Assembly (NCBI RefSeq): GCF_900110065.1
Contig: NZ_FOCI01000006.1
Span: forward strand, 112,192-176,191
Source: Loktanella fryxellensis
GTDB lineage: Bacteria > Pseudomonadota > Alphaproteobacteria > Rhodobacterales > Rhodobacteraceae
Direction of reading: 5' to 3'
DNA length: 64,000 nt
Part shown: one piece after another, positions 26,171 through 35,259 of the stretch
Numbering within the stretch: position 1 is the stretch's first letter
Layout: each line of letters opens with the position of its first letter
The notes under the pieces: model-generated
What the model saw: only the letters and a program-made list of their open reading frames with translations
The model's database searches: none
Told to the model about the DNA's origin: nothing
Translations under genes and position numbers: made by a program

Positions 26171-29100
26171 ATGCACCGCAAGAACAGCGCGATGATGCGT
26201 CGCAACCACCTTGGTCTGGGTCAGGCGGCAGCGCTTGGCCTTGTCGCGGCACTGGCGTTCTTTGTCGTCAGTGCGGCTGTCTCGGTTTATATCGTCGGGC
26301 AATTGCGGGCCAGCAACGAAAGGGTCATCCAGACCCACGAGGTCATCGTGGCCGTGGATCAGCTCCTGCTGGACGTCCAGAACGCCGAAACGGGTCAGCG
26401 CGGCTTTCTGCTGACCGGAGAAGAGCGGTATCTGGAACCCTACAACGCCGCGCTGGCACGCATGCCCAACCGGCTCAGGCGCGTCTCGGACCTGATCGCT
26501 GGCGACAGCTCTCAGACAGCGCGGTTCCGCGACCTGCAGGGGTTCGTCGATGCGCGCTTTCGCATCATCGCAGAGGTCATCGCCCTCTATCGCACGCAGG
26601 GCCAGTCCGCGGCGGTGGCGCAGGTTGCCGATGGCGACGGCAAAGCCGTCATGGACACGATCCGCGCCCTGACCGCTCAGATCCGCGACGCGGAAGCCGA
26701 CGTGCGCGAACAGCGCGTGGCCGAGATGGGCCGTGCCTACACCGTCGCCGTCGCGGTGGGTCTGGTGACGGGGCTGCTGGGGATCGCCCTGACCCTGGTG
26801 ATCGGCGTGCTGCTGCGCCGGGCTGCACTGGCCGGTCGGCAGACCGCGTGGCTGCAGGCGGCGGAGCTGGGTCTGGGCGGCGCCGTCATGGGCGAGTTGT
26901 CCACCGCCGAGGTCGGTCAGAACATCCTGCGGTACCTGTCGCAATATCTGGGCGCGGTGGCGGGCGCACTCTATGTCGCGCGCGGCGATACGTTCGCGCT
27001 GGCCGCGGTGCACGGGGTGCCGGAGGGGACCTCTCTGCGTGAGACGTTCGGGCAGGACGACAGCCTGTACAGCCATGTCCTGCAGGATCACCACCCCATC
27101 GCCGTGGGCGAGGTGCCCGATGGTTACGTGGCCTTTGGATCGGGTCTGGGTCAAGACAGGCCGCGTTATCTGGCGCTGGGCCCCGCCCATGTCGACGGCG
27201 AGATCAAGGCGGTGTTCGAACTGGGGTTCCTGAACCCCATTCCAGATCAAACGCTGATCCTGCTGGAAAAGGTGTCCGGCATCGTCGCCGCCGCCATCCG
27301 GTCGGCAGATTACCGGACACGGCTGCGCGACCTGCTGGACGCCACGCAGCGCCAGTCCGACGAACTGCAGATGCAAGGCGAGGAGTTGCGCGTCTCGAAC
27401 GAGGAGCTGGAGGAGCAGGGCCGTGCGCTGAAGGAATCCGCCACCCGGTTGGAGGAGCAACAGATCGAGCTGGAGCAGACCAATGCGCAACTGGAGGAAC
27501 AGGCGCAGGAACTGGCCCGCCAGCGCGACGATCTGGAACGCGCCAACGGCGACATCCAGCACAAGGCGCAGGAGGTCGCGCGGGCCAGCCGCTACAAGTC
27601 CGACTTCCTCGCCAACATGTCGCACGAATTGCGCACGCCGCTGAACTCGTCCCTGATCCTGTCGAAACTGCTGGCGGACAATCCCGACGACAACCTTACG
27701 CCGGAACAGGTGAAATACGCCCAGACGATCCAGTCGTCCGGTAACGACCTGTTGAGCCTGATCAACGACATCCTCGATCTGTCCAAGATTGAGGCCGGTC
27801 ACGTCGAAATCCACCCCGAACCGGTGTCTCTCGAACGGCTTGTGGGCAGTCTGCGGCGGATGTTCGACCCCCTCGCACAGGACAAGGGGCTGACGCTGAC
27901 AGTGGAGGTTGCGGCGGATGCGGTGCCGGTGATCCAGACCGATGCCCAGCGGCTGGAACAGGTCTTGCGCAACCTGTTGGCGAACGCGGTCAAGTTCACG
28001 GCCCGTGGTGGCGTGACGCTGCGTGTGAAACCCGTCAGCGACCGGCGCATCATGCTGTCCGTCACCGACACCGGGATCGGCATCCCAGAGGATCAGCAGC
28101 GCCACATCTTCGAGGCGTTCCATCAGGCCGACAGCACCATCAGCCGCAAGTTCGGCGGGACCGGTCTGGGCCTGTCGATCTCGCGCGAGCTCGTGCGGCT
28201 GCTGGGCGGCACGCTGCACGTCGAAAGCAACCCCGGGCAAGGCAGCACGTTCAGCATCGTGCTGCCGCAGACCTACGACCCGCCAGGTCTGCCTGCTGCG
28301 GATGGCGGTGCCGTCGACGATCTGCCGCGACACGTCCCGGTCGCTGACGCCGTGGACACCCCTGCGCCCGACACCGCAGCACCCTACACCGCCGCGCCCA
28401 GCATCGCGCCCCACGTGATCGAAGACGACCGCCAGCGCCCCGGTGCCGCGTCGCGCAAGCTTCTCATCATCGAGGACGACCAGACCTTTGCCACGATCCT
28501 GCGCGATCTGGCGCGCGAGATGGATTTCGCCACGCTGGTCGCAGGCACGGCGCAAGAGGCGCTCGATCTGGCGCGGCAGCATCTGCCCAGCGCGATCGTG
28601 CTGGACGTGGGGCTGCCGGATCAGTCGGGTCTGTCGGTCCTCGACCGGTTGAAGCGGGACGTGCGCACCCGCCACATCCCCGTGCACATCATCTCGGGCG
28701 AGGATTACGCCGAGCGCGCCATGTCGCTGGGCGCTGTGGGTTATGCGATGAAACCCGTCCTGCGCGACGAGTTGGTGGACGTGTTCCGCACCCTCGAGGC
28801 GAAGGTCAGCCGGACCGTCCGCCGCGTCCTGATCGTCGAGGACAACGCCGTGCAGCGCGATGCGGTGTCGCAACTGATCGCGTCCGACGACGTGGAAACC
28901 GTCGGTGCGGGCACGGCGGCGGAATGTCTGGCCCTGCTGGAGGATCAGACGTTCGACTGCATCGTGCTGGACCTGTCGCTGCCGGACGCGTCAGGGTTCG
29001 CCCTGCTGGAGACGATCAGCCAGAACGACACGCAGGCGGTGCCGCCGGTCATCGTCTATACCGGCCGCGTGCTGAGTGCGGCCGAGGAACAGGACCTGCG

Positions 29101-29638
29101 GCGCTATTCGCGGTCGATCATCATCAAGGGGGCGAAATCCCCCGAACGCCTGCTGGACGAGGTGACGCTGTTCCTGCATCAGGTCGTGTCCGACCTGCCC
29201 GACGCGCAGCAGCAGATGATCCGCAAGGCCCGCAACCGCGATGCCCTGCTGGAGGGACGTCGCATCCTGATCGTCGAGGACGACGTGCGCAACATCTATG
29301 CGCTGACCAACATCTTCGAGCCGCGCGGCGTGGTCATCGAGATCGCCCGCAACGGAGAGGAGGCCGTGTCGCGGCTGACTGCGGCGCAGACGGACGCGGA
29401 GACGCGGATCGATCTGGTGCTGATGGACGTGATGATGCCCGTGATGGACGGCCTGACGGCCACCCGCCGCATCCGGGAGATGTCGGCCCTGCGCAAGCTG
29501 CCGATCATCATGCTGACCGCCAAGGCGATGCCGGACGATCAGCGCCGCTGCATCGAGGCGGGCGCCAACGACTACATGGCCAAGCCGCTGGACGTGGACA
29601 AGCTGCTGTCGCTGGTGCGGGTCTGGATGCCGCAATGA
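26171..29638 (+). CDS. Hybrid sensor histidine kinase: TM-CHASE3-TM-GAF-coiled coil-HisKA-HATPase-REC-REC-REC
   Basis: An 1155-residue membrane kinase. TM1 is at about residues 12-35, a CHASE3 sensor follows (AETGQRGFLLTGEERYLEP motif), TM2 is at about 190-212 and GAF at about 230-370. A Glu/Gln-rich coiled coil spans about 387-475. HisKA has phospho-acceptor H485 (MSHELRTP). HATPase has NLLANAVKF, DTGIGIP and GGTGLGLSI. Three receivers at about 760-1150 each carry a phospho-acceptor Asp (IVLDVGLPD, IVLDLSLPD, VLMDVMMP). I chose the ATG at 26171; GTG at 26162 is possible. It heads a four-gene operon with cheR, cheB and a REC-kinase, all joined by ATGA overlaps. Confidence 0.9.
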   Translation: MHRKNSAMMRRNHLGLGQAAALGLVAALAFFVVSAAVSVYIVGQLRASNERVIQTHEVIVAVDQLLLDVQNAETGQRGFLLTGEERYLEPYNAALARMPNRLRRVSDLIAGDSSQTARFRDLQGFVDARFRIIAEVIALYRTQGQSAAVAQVADGDGKAVMDTIRALTAQIRDAEADVREQRVAEMGRAYTVAVAVGLVTGLLGIALTLVIGVLLRRAALAGRQTAWLQAAELGLGGAVMGELSTAEVGQNILRYLSQYLGAVAGALYVARGDTFALAAVHGVPEGTSLRETFGQDDSLYSHVLQDHHPIAVGEVPDGYVAFGSGLGQDRPRYLALGPAHVDGEIKAVFELGFLNPIPDQTLILLEKVSGIVAAAIRSADYRTRLRDLLDATQRQSDELQMQGEELRVSNEELEEQGRALKESATRLEEQQIELEQTNAQLEEQAQELARQRDDLERANGDIQHKAQEVARASRYKSDFLANMSHELRTPLNSSLILSKLLADNPDDNLTPEQVKYAQTIQSSGNDLLSLINDILDLSKIEAGHVEIHPEPVSLERLVGSLRRMFDPLAQDKGLTLTVEVAADAVPVIQTDAQRLEQVLRNLLANAVKFTARGGVTLRVKPVSDRRIMLSVTDTGIGIPEDQQRHIFEAFHQADSTISRKFGGTGLGLSISRELVRLLGGTLHVESNPGQGSTFSIVLPQTYDPPGLPAADGGAVDDLPRHVPVADAVDTPAPDTAAPYTAAPSIAPHVIEDDRQRPGAASRKLLIIEDDQTFATILRDLAREMDFATLVAGTAQEALDLARQHLPSAIVLDVGLPDQSGLSVLDRLKRDVRTRHIPVHIISGEDYAERAMSLGAVGYAMKPVLRDELVDVFRTLEAKVSRTVRRVLIVEDNAVQRDAVSQLIASDDVETVGAGTAAECLALLEDQTFDCIVLDLSLPDASGFALLETISQNDTQAVPPVIVYTGRVLSAAEEQDLRRYSRSIIIKGAKSPERLLDEVTLFLHQVVSDLPDAQQQMIRKARNRDALLEGRRILIVEDDVRNIYALTNIFEPRGVVIEIARNGEEAVSRLTAAQTDAETRIDLVLMDVMMPVMDGLTATRRIREMSALRKLPIIMLTAKAMPDDQRRCIEAGANDYMAKPLDVDKLLSLVRVWMPQ

Positions 29639-30468
29639 CCGACGCGCAGGTCAAGGTCGAGGATCTGGAGATCCGTCTGCTGCTGGATGCGCTCTACTAC
29701 CGCTTCCACTACGACTTCCGCAATTATGCCATGTCGTCGATCCGCCGCCGGTTGCGTCAGGCCCGTGTGGACATGGGCTGCGCCACGATCTCGGCCCTGC
29801 AGGAAAAGGTGCTGCACGACGCGGACATGCTGCCGCAGATGCTGCGCTATCTGACGGTGCAGGTCAGCGAGATGTTCCGCGATCCCGGCTATTTCAAGGC
29901 CATCCGCGAGCATGTGGTGCCGCACCTGCGCACCTATCCGTCGCTGAAGGTCTGGGTCGCCGGGTGCAGCACCGGGGAAGAGCTGTATTCGCTGGTCATC
30001 CTGTTCCGCGAGGCAGGGCTGGAAGAGCGCACGCTGTTCTATGCGACCGACATCAATCCCGACGCGCTGGCCCGTGCGCAGGCCGGGGTCTATGATCTGG
30101 AACGGGTGCGCAAGTTCACGGAAAACCACCGGCTGTCGGGGGGGGACACGTCGCTGTCGGACTATTACCACACCGGCTATGACCGTTGCGTGCTGGACAA
30201 GAGCCTGCGCCGGAACGTCGTGTTTTCCGATCACAGCCTTGTCTCGGATCAGGTCTTTGGGGAAATGCAGTTCGTCTCGTGCCGCAACGTGATGATCTAT
30301 TTCGACCGCGCCCTGCAGGACCGGGCCATCGGTCTGTTCCGCGATGCGCTGCCGCGCAACGCGTTCCTGGGGCTGGGGGCGAAGGAGACATTGCGCTTTT
30401 CGGGTCACGCGGCGGCGTTCCGCGATTTCGTGCCCGCCGAGAAGATCTATCAAAGGACGGGCGCATGA
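29635..30468 (+). CDS. CheR-type protein-glutamate methyltransferase
   Basis: A 277-residue methyltransferase. The N-terminal helical CheR_N segment reads LYYRFHYDFRNYAMSSIRRRLRQ, the SAM-binding motif WVAGCSTGEELYSL is at about residues 103-116, and the conserved FVSCRNVMIYFD is near residue 220. CheR enzymes methylate glutamates on chemoreceptors, but no receptor gene, CheA or CheW is nearby. It overlaps the hybrid kinase gene upstream and the CheB gene downstream by 4 bp each. The substrate here is probably not a classical chemoreceptor; see the finding on the kinase coiled coil. Confidence 0.9.
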   Translation: MTDAQVKVEDLEIRLLLDALYYRFHYDFRNYAMSSIRRRLRQARVDMGCATISALQEKVLHDADMLPQMLRYLTVQVSEMFRDPGYFKAIREHVVPHLRTYPSLKVWVAGCSTGEELYSLVILFREAGLEERTLFYATDINPDALARAQAGVYDLERVRKFTENHRLSGGDTSLSDYYHTGYDRCVLDKSLRRNVVFSDHSLVSDQVFGEMQFVSCRNVMIYFDRALQDRAIGLFRDALPRNAFLGLGAKETLRFSGHAAAFRDFVPAEKIYQRTGA

Positions 30469-31040
30469 CGGTCGCTGCAACCGGCGGGGCCGTCATCATC
30501 GGTGCATCTGCCGGGGCGCTGGATGCGCTGTCGCTGATCCTGCCGGCGTTGCCCGCTGATTTCGCGCGCCCGATCCTCGTGATCGTGCACATCCCGCCGG
30601 ATAAACCCAGTGCGTTGGCACAGATCCTGGATGCAAAGTGCCGGTTGCCGGCGGTCGAGGTCGGCGACAAGGACCCGGTCGTGCCCGGCGTGATCCATGT
30701 CGCCCCGCCGAACTATCACATGCTGATCGAGGACGAGGGCCACTTCGCCCTGTCGGGCGAGGCGGAAGTGCTGTTTTCCCGCCCCTCGATCGACGTGTCG
30801 TTCGAGAGCGCCTGCGACATCTGGGGCGACCGGCTGACCTGCATCGTGCTGACCGGCGCGAACCAGGACGGGGCGCGGGGCGCCCGGATGATCGCAAGCG
30901 CCGGTGGCACGGTGATTGTGCAGAACCCGACAAGCGCCTATGCGCGGGCCATGCCGGAGGCAGCCATTGCCGCCTGCCCGCAGGCGAAAATCATGACACT
31001 GCCGGAAATTGCCCGGCATCTGCAGGAACATGCACGATGA
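30465..31040 (+). CDS. Stand-alone CheB methylesterase domain protein
   Basis: A 191-residue CheB catalytic domain without a receiver domain. The triad is complete: S15 in IIGASAG, H42 in VIVHIPP and D135 in LTGANQDGARG. In chemotaxis CheB a receiver gates the esterase by phosphorylation. Here that control is missing, or is supplied by the separate receivers of the adjacent kinases. It removes methyl groups added by the CheR partner encoded directly upstream (4-bp overlap). The first codon follows AGGACGGGCGC, a reasonable ribosome-binding site. Confidence 0.88.
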   Translation: MTVAATGGAVIIGASAGALDALSLILPALPADFARPILVIVHIPPDKPSALAQILDAKCRLPAVEVGDKDPVVPGVIHVAPPNYHMLIEDEGHFALSGEAEVLFSRPSIDVSFESACDIWGDRLTCIVLTGANQDGARGARMIASAGGTVIVQNPTSAYARAMPEAAIAACPQAKIMTLPEIARHLQEHAR

Positions 31041-32164
31041 GCGCCCCTGTCAAATTCCTTCTCGTCGACGATCTGCCGGAAAACCTGCTGGCGCTCGAGG
31101 CGCTGTGGCAGCGCGACGACGTGATCGTGCTGAAGGCGCGATCCGGCGACGAGGCGCTGGAACTGCTCTTGCACCACGACGTGGCGCTGGCGCTGCTCGA
31201 CGTGCAGATGCCCGGTCTGGACGGGTTCGAGCTGGCGGAGCTGATGCGCGGCGCCGAGCGGACGCGGCGCGTGCCGATCATCTTCGTCACCGCCGGCAGC
31301 CACAGCAACGAACGCCGCTTTCGCGGCTACGAGGCGGGTGCGGTCGATTTCATCCAGAAGCCGATCGAGCCCGACGTGCTGCGCAGCAAGGCAGACGTCT
31401 TTGCCGAGATCTGGCGCCAGCGGCAGTTGATCGCCGGACAGCGTGACCAGTTGCAGGCGCAGGCCGAGGCGTTGCAGCAGGCCGACCGGCGCAAGAACGA
31501 GTTTCTGGCGGTGCTCGTGCATGAGTTGCGCAATCCGCTGGCCGCCCTTCAGGGTGGCTTGCGCCTGCTGCGGCGCGACGACGATCCGGTGCGTGCGGAA
31601 CGGATCGGCGATCTGATGCACCGACAGATGACCCATGTGGTGCGGCTGGTGGACGACCTGCTCGACATCTCGCGGATCAGTCAGGGCAAGATCGAACTGC
31701 GCAGGACCACCTTCGACGTGGCCGGGGCCGTCACGATGGCGCTGGAGATGTCGCAGCCGCTGATAGACGAGAAGGGCCATGTCGTCGCGGTGCAGGTCCC
31801 CGATACGCCGGTCATGGTCACCGCCGATCAGGTCCGCATCACGCAGTGCGTCGTCAATCTGCTGAACAATGCGGCCAAATACACGCCCGATGGCGGGCGC
31901 ATTGCCGTCGCTGTGACGGTGGACGGTCCGGTCTGCCGCGTCTCGGTCACGGACAACGGCTTTGGGCTGTCACCCGAGGCACTACGGTCGATCTTCGATC
32001 TGTTCGCGCAGGTCGAGGATCATCTCGGCCATGCGCATGGCGGCATGGGCATCGGTCTGGCGCTGGTCAAGCAGCTGATGGACCTGCACGGCGGGCACGT
32101 CACGGGGCACAGCGACGGACCTGACCGTGGCAGCGTCTTCACCCTCGCGTTCCCGTTCGGCTAA
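31037..32164 (+). CDS. Soluble response regulator-histidine kinase (REC-HisKA-HATPase)
   Basis: A 375-residue cytoplasmic protein with no membrane segment. The receiver spans residues 5-120 with phospho-acceptor Asp in LALLDVQMPGLDG (near residue 54) and FIQKPIEP as the lysine motif. A short coiled linker precedes HisKA, whose histidine lies in VLVHELRNPLAAL near residue 170. The HATPase domain has NLLNNAAKYT, VTDNGFGLS and GGMGIGLALVKQ. It overlaps the CheB gene by 4 bp. The N-terminal receiver is likely to be phosphorylated by, or to compete with, the hybrid kinase heading the operon. Output beyond phosphotransfer is unknown. Confidence 0.9.
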   Translation: MSAPVKFLLVDDLPENLLALEALWQRDDVIVLKARSGDEALELLLHHDVALALLDVQMPGLDGFELAELMRGAERTRRVPIIFVTAGSHSNERRFRGYEAGAVDFIQKPIEPDVLRSKADVFAEIWRQRQLIAGQRDQLQAQAEALQQADRRKNEFLAVLVHELRNPLAALQGGLRLLRRDDDPVRAERIGDLMHRQMTHVVRLVDDLLDISRISQGKIELRRTTFDVAGAVTMALEMSQPLIDEKGHVVAVQVPDTPVMVTADQVRITQCVVNLLNNAAKYTPDGGRIAVAVTVDGPVCRVSVTDNGFGLSPEALRSIFDLFAQVEDHLGHAHGGMGIGLALVKQLMDLHGGHVTGHSDGPDRGSVFTLAFPFG

Positions 32165-32187
32165 CCGGCAGGGCCTGTGGTCGGTCC

Positions 32188-33081
32188 CTACAGGCCGTAG
32201 CGCCCGAGGATGACCTCGATCGCCGCATCCTGTGCCGCATCGGGCGTCAGCGCGGGCTGGCGCGACGCACCGACGGACGGATCGCGCAGGAACAGGGCCC
32301 GTTTCACGAGGGCGGGGGGGTATCCCAGCTTGTAAAGATCGGTGCGGAACGCCGTATAGGTCGCCTGCGCCGCCGCAGCGCCCGCCGCGTCGCCCGCGTT
32401 CACGCAGGCGACGATCCGGGCCAGCACGTCGGGCATCACGTTGCCGAGGCCGGAAATGCAGCCCTTCGCACCGTGTTCCAGCGCCCAGTGCACCAGCTGA
32501 TCGGGGCCGGAATAGACGTCGAACCCGTCCACCTCCGCGCCGATGGCCATGTAGGCCTCCAGCGTGTCCTGCGCACCGCCCGAATCCTTGATGCCCGCGA
32601 TGTTGCCGTGGCCGGACAGGATGCGCGCGGTGGCGGGTTCGATGTGGTTCTGTGTCCGCGCCGGAATGTCATAGAGATAGACCGGCGTCGTCACCGCATC
32701 AGCGACGGACGTGAAGTGCCGGATCAGCGCATCTTGCGTGCAGGCGATGAAGAACGGCGTGATGACGGCGATGCCGTCGACGCCGACGCGGTCGAACGCA
32801 CGCGCCAGCAGGATCGTCTCGAACGTCGCTGGCATGCCTGCGTTGACGATGACTTTCGCGCGGCCTGCGACCTCGTCCACCACCTCGCCGCACAGGCGCA
32901 CCTTTTCGTCGAAGGTCAGCGCGGAAAAGTCGCCGTTGGTGCCGGCGCACATGATGTTGTTGCCAGCCGCCACCTGCCGGGCGACCTGTCGCCACGTGGC
33001 GTCATAGTTGATCGTCTCGTCGTCGTGAAAGCAGGTGACGAGGGCGACGAACGCCTCTTTCTTGTCCGGCATGTCGGTCAT
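32188..33081 (-). CDS. Dihydrodipicolinate synthase (DapA/NAL) family aldolase
   Basis: A 297-residue TIM-barrel class I aldolase. The Schiff-base lysine lies in IAGIKDSGG and the catalytic tyrosine in [10 protein letters not shown], with the N-terminal [13 protein letters not shown] region replacing the usual TGE. Family members condense or cleave pyruvate or 2-keto acids in amino-acid or acid-sugar catabolism. Its ATG (MTDMPDKK) overlaps the stop of the PdxA2-like gene by 4 bp, so the two work in one operon. That context favours a 2-keto-acid sugar lyase or dehydratase role over lysine synthesis. The specific substrate is unknown. Confidence 0.82.
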   Translation of the reverse strand: MTDMPDKKEAFVALVTCFHDDETINYDATWRQVARQVAAGNNIMCAGTNGDFSALTFDEKVRLCGEVVDEVAGRAKVIVNAGMPATFETILLARAFDRVGVDGIAVITPFFIACTQDALIRHFTSVADAVTTPVYLYDIPARTQNHIEPATARILSGHGNIAGIKDSGGAQDTLEAYMAIGAEVDGFDVYSGPDQLVHWALEHGAKGCISGLGNVMPDVLARIVACVNAGDAAGAAAAQATYTAFRTDLYKLGYPPALVKRALFLRDPSVGASRQPALTPDAAQDAAIEVILGRYGL

Positions 33082-34052
33082 CCCCGTGTGGCGCGCGTCA
33101 TGCCTGCGGCATAGTCCAGCGCGCAGATCATGTTGGCGTGGTTGGCGCGGCCCGTGCCCGCGATGTCGAAAGCGGTGCCGTGATCCACCGAACAGCGGTC
33201 GATCGGCAACCCGAGAGAGACGTTCACGGCGGTGTCGAACGCCACCAGCTTGATCGGGATGTGACCCTGATCGTGATACTGCGCCACGACCAGGTCGAAG
33301 CCGCCCTGATAGGCGCGGTGATAGACGGTGTCGGCGGAAATCGGACCCTGCACGTCGATCCCCTCGGCGCGGGCGGCAGCCACCGCGGGGGCGACCTGAT
33401 CGTCGTCCTCGGTTCCGAACAGCCCGTTTTCGCCGCAATGGGGGTTGATGCCCGCCACCGCGATGCGCGGGGCGGCGATTCCCATGCGCAGCAGGTGGCG
33501 GTGGCCGGTGCGGATGGTCTCCAGCACCCGTGCCGTCGTGGCGCGGCCGATGGCATCCTTCAGCGACACGTGGGTGGAGACGTGCACCACGCTCAGCCGT
33601 TCGGAGGCGAGCAGCATCCACGACGATTTCGACCCGGTCAGATGCGCCAGCATCCCGGTGTGACCGTCGTAATGGTGGCCTGCGGCGTTCAACGCTTCCT
33701 TGTTGATGGGGGCCGTCACGATGCAGGACGCAGCACCCGCGGTGGTCAGTGCCACGGCGCGTTCGATGTAACGGAACGACGCCTCGCCGCAGGCGGGCGA
33801 CAGGACGCCGAAGGTGCCCGGCAGGCCGTCCACGGGGACGTGGTCCACGCGGATGCCGTCGCCAGCGTCCTGTGGTGCGATGAGGGGCAGGTCGATGCGG
33901 CTGGCGGCCATCGCCCGGTCCAGCGTGGCGCGGTCGCCGATGACGATCGTGCGTGCGCGTAGCTCAGCGCCCCGTTCGGCCAGCGCCTTGACGGTGACTT
34001 CGGCACCCACACCGGACGGATCGCCCATGGTGATGACGATGGGTGTGCTCAT
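33078..34052 (-). CDS. PdxA2-like 4-phospho-acid-sugar dehydrogenase (4-hydroxythreonine-4-phosphate dehydrogenase family)
   Basis: A 324-residue NAD-dependent enzyme. Motifs include [13 protein letters not shown] at the N-terminus, TAPINKEAL (substrate-binding Lys), [11 protein letters not shown] and the metal-binding [12 protein letters not shown] near residue 245. In D-threonate/D-erythronate pathways PdxA2 oxidises the 4-phosphate made by a DUF1537 kinase, releasing CO2 and DHAP. Here a DUF1537 kinase is divergently encoded 175 bp away, which supports that role over vitamin B6 synthesis. A GGAGAG site precedes the ATG. A promoter overlapped by a palindrome lies at 34084-34112. Confidence 0.82.
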   Translation of the reverse strand: MSTPIVITMGDPSGVGAEVTVKALAERGAELRARTIVIGDRATLDRAMAASRIDLPLIAPQDAGDGIRVDHVPVDGLPGTFGVLSPACGEASFRYIERAVALTTAGAASCIVTAPINKEALNAAGHHYDGHTGMLAHLTGSKSSWMLLASERLSVVHVSTHVSLKDAIGRATTARVLETIRTGHRHLLRMGIAAPRIAVAGINPHCGENGLFGTEDDDQVAPAVAAARAEGIDVQGPISADTVYHRAYQGGFDLVVAQYHDQGHIPIKLVAFDTAVNVSLGLPIDRCSVDHGTAFDIAGTGRANHANMICALDYAAGMTRATRG

Positions 34053-34083
34053 GGGGCTCTCCTTCGGGCGCTGACTGGTTTCG

Positions 34084-34112
34084 AATTTAACCTATAGGTA
34101 AATAGGTTTCAA
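34084..34112 (-). promoter_or_regulatory. Promoter of the pdxA2-like operon with an inverted-repeat operator inside the spacer
   Basis: On the minus strand TTGAAA (34112-34107) and TAAATT (34089-34084) are 17 bases apart, a good sigma-70 type promoter 32 bp from the start codon. The inverted repeat AACCTA-N8-TAGGTT (34089-34108) fills the spacer, with the inner perfect palindrome ACCTATAGGT at 34090-34099. A GntR dimer bound here would block RNA polymerase. The nearby gntR gene is the natural candidate; binding is inferred. Confidence 0.55.
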
Positions 34113-34227
34113 CAGGGGATCGCAATCGCGCCGGAGTTTGTGTCCAAATATCACCGATTCATGGCGAATATGCGCGGGGTGTTGGAAAGTCTGGTTTACA
34201 AGTCGCCGTGAATTGGTAAATTAAAGT

Positions 34228-35259
34228 ATGACACTTCGCATCCTCATCATCGCCGACGACCTGACCGGCGCACTCGATTCCGCCGTGGCCTTTGCGGGTG
34301 CCGGGCGGCGCGTGGTGGTCGTCCGCACGCCGGGCGACGTGGCAGTGGAGGGGCAGGGGGCCTGCGTGCTGGCAGTGAACACCGGCAGCCGCGACCGGGA
34401 CGTGACGGATGCAGCGGCCCGCGTGCGACAGGCGCTGGCCACGCTCGACCCTGCCGCCTTTGCCGTTGTGTTGAAAAAGGTCGATTCGCGCCTGAAGGGG
34501 CATATCGCCGCCGAGTCGCAGGTGGTCCGCGACTGGATGGGTGCGGCGCAGGTCATCGCCTGCCCCGCGATCCCGCAGATGGGCCGTGTGGTGCGCAACG
34601 GGCTGCTGCAGGGCACCGGCGTCGCGACACCCGTGCAGGTCGCGGACATCTGCGGCGCGGGCACCTTGGCCCCCAACGCAGTCAGCGACGCGGATCTGGA
34701 CGCCATCGTGACAGACGCAGATGAGCGGACCCTGTGGGTCGGAGCGCGGGGATTGGCCTTTGCGCTGGCGCGCTATGCCGGCATCACACAGGGCGACGCG
34801 GCGGATGTCGCGGCCCCGGTCATGATCGCGAACGGATCGCGCGACCCGATCACGCTGGCGCAGGTCGCAGGGACGCGTGGCAGTGCATTCTTCGTGGCGG
34901 CGCCTGACGGGTCCGCATCTGGCGATGCCCGCACTGACGGCCCGCTGGTCCTGTCGATGACCGACGGCGGCGGTGGGCTGACCGGGGCGCAGGCGGCGGC
35001 GGCCTTTGCCGCGACGACCGTGGCAGTGGCCCGGCGAATGCGGCCAGCGACCCTGCTGTTGTGCGGCGGCGAAAGCGCAGATGCCACGCTGGACCGTCTG
35101 GGGGTCCGCAGTTTACATGTCATGGCAGAGGTGCGCCCCGGCCTGCCATTGTGCCTGATCGACACGGATTGGGGACGGGTGCGCATCGTGACGAAATCCG
35201 GCGGGTTCGGCGCGGCGGGGCTTCTGGCGGAGATTCTGGGGACGGCAGGGCGGACATGA
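34228..35259 (+). CDS. Four-carbon acid sugar kinase (DUF1537 family)
   Basis: A 343-residue kinase of the OtnK/DtnK family, shorter than the usual 400-430 residues. The N-terminal motif RILIIADDLTGALDSA, the KKVDSRLKGH motif near residue 90, and the C-terminal nucleotide-binding part (LLCGGESADATLDRLG to VTKSGGFGAAG) are present. It should phosphorylate a four-carbon acid sugar (threonate or erythronate type) for the PdxA2-like dehydrogenase. Its stop overlaps the gntR ATG by 4 bp. No strong ribosome-binding site is visible before the ATG (AATTAAAGT), which may mean weak translation. Confidence 0.8.
   Translation: MTLRILIIADDLTGALDSAVAFAGAGRRVVVVRTPGDVAVEGQGACVLAVNTGSRDRDVTDAAARVRQALATLDPAAFAVVLKKVDSRLKGHIAAESQVVRDWMGAAQVIACPAIPQMGRVVRNGLLQGTGVATPVQVADICGAGTLAPNAVSDADLDAIVTDADERTLWVGARGLAFALARYAGITQGDAADVAAPVMIANGSRDPITLAQVAGTRGSAFFVAAPDGSASGDARTDGPLVLSMTDGGGGLTGAQAAAAFAATTVAVARRMRPATLLLCGGESADATLDRLGVRSLHVMAEVRPGLPLCLIDTDWGRVRIVTKSGGFGAAGLLAEILGTAGRT

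Noticed and set aside
26006..28873. 955-codon minus-strand frame opposite the hybrid kinase
   Set aside because: Shadow of a GC-rich coding strand; composition is His/Arg/Asp-rich with no domain, while the plus strand encodes a full kinase.
33078..34052. PdxA for pyridoxal phosphate synthesis
   Set aside because: Co-location with a DUF1537 kinase, DapA-like aldolase and GntR fits PdxA2 in acid-sugar catabolism better; no other B6 genes are present.
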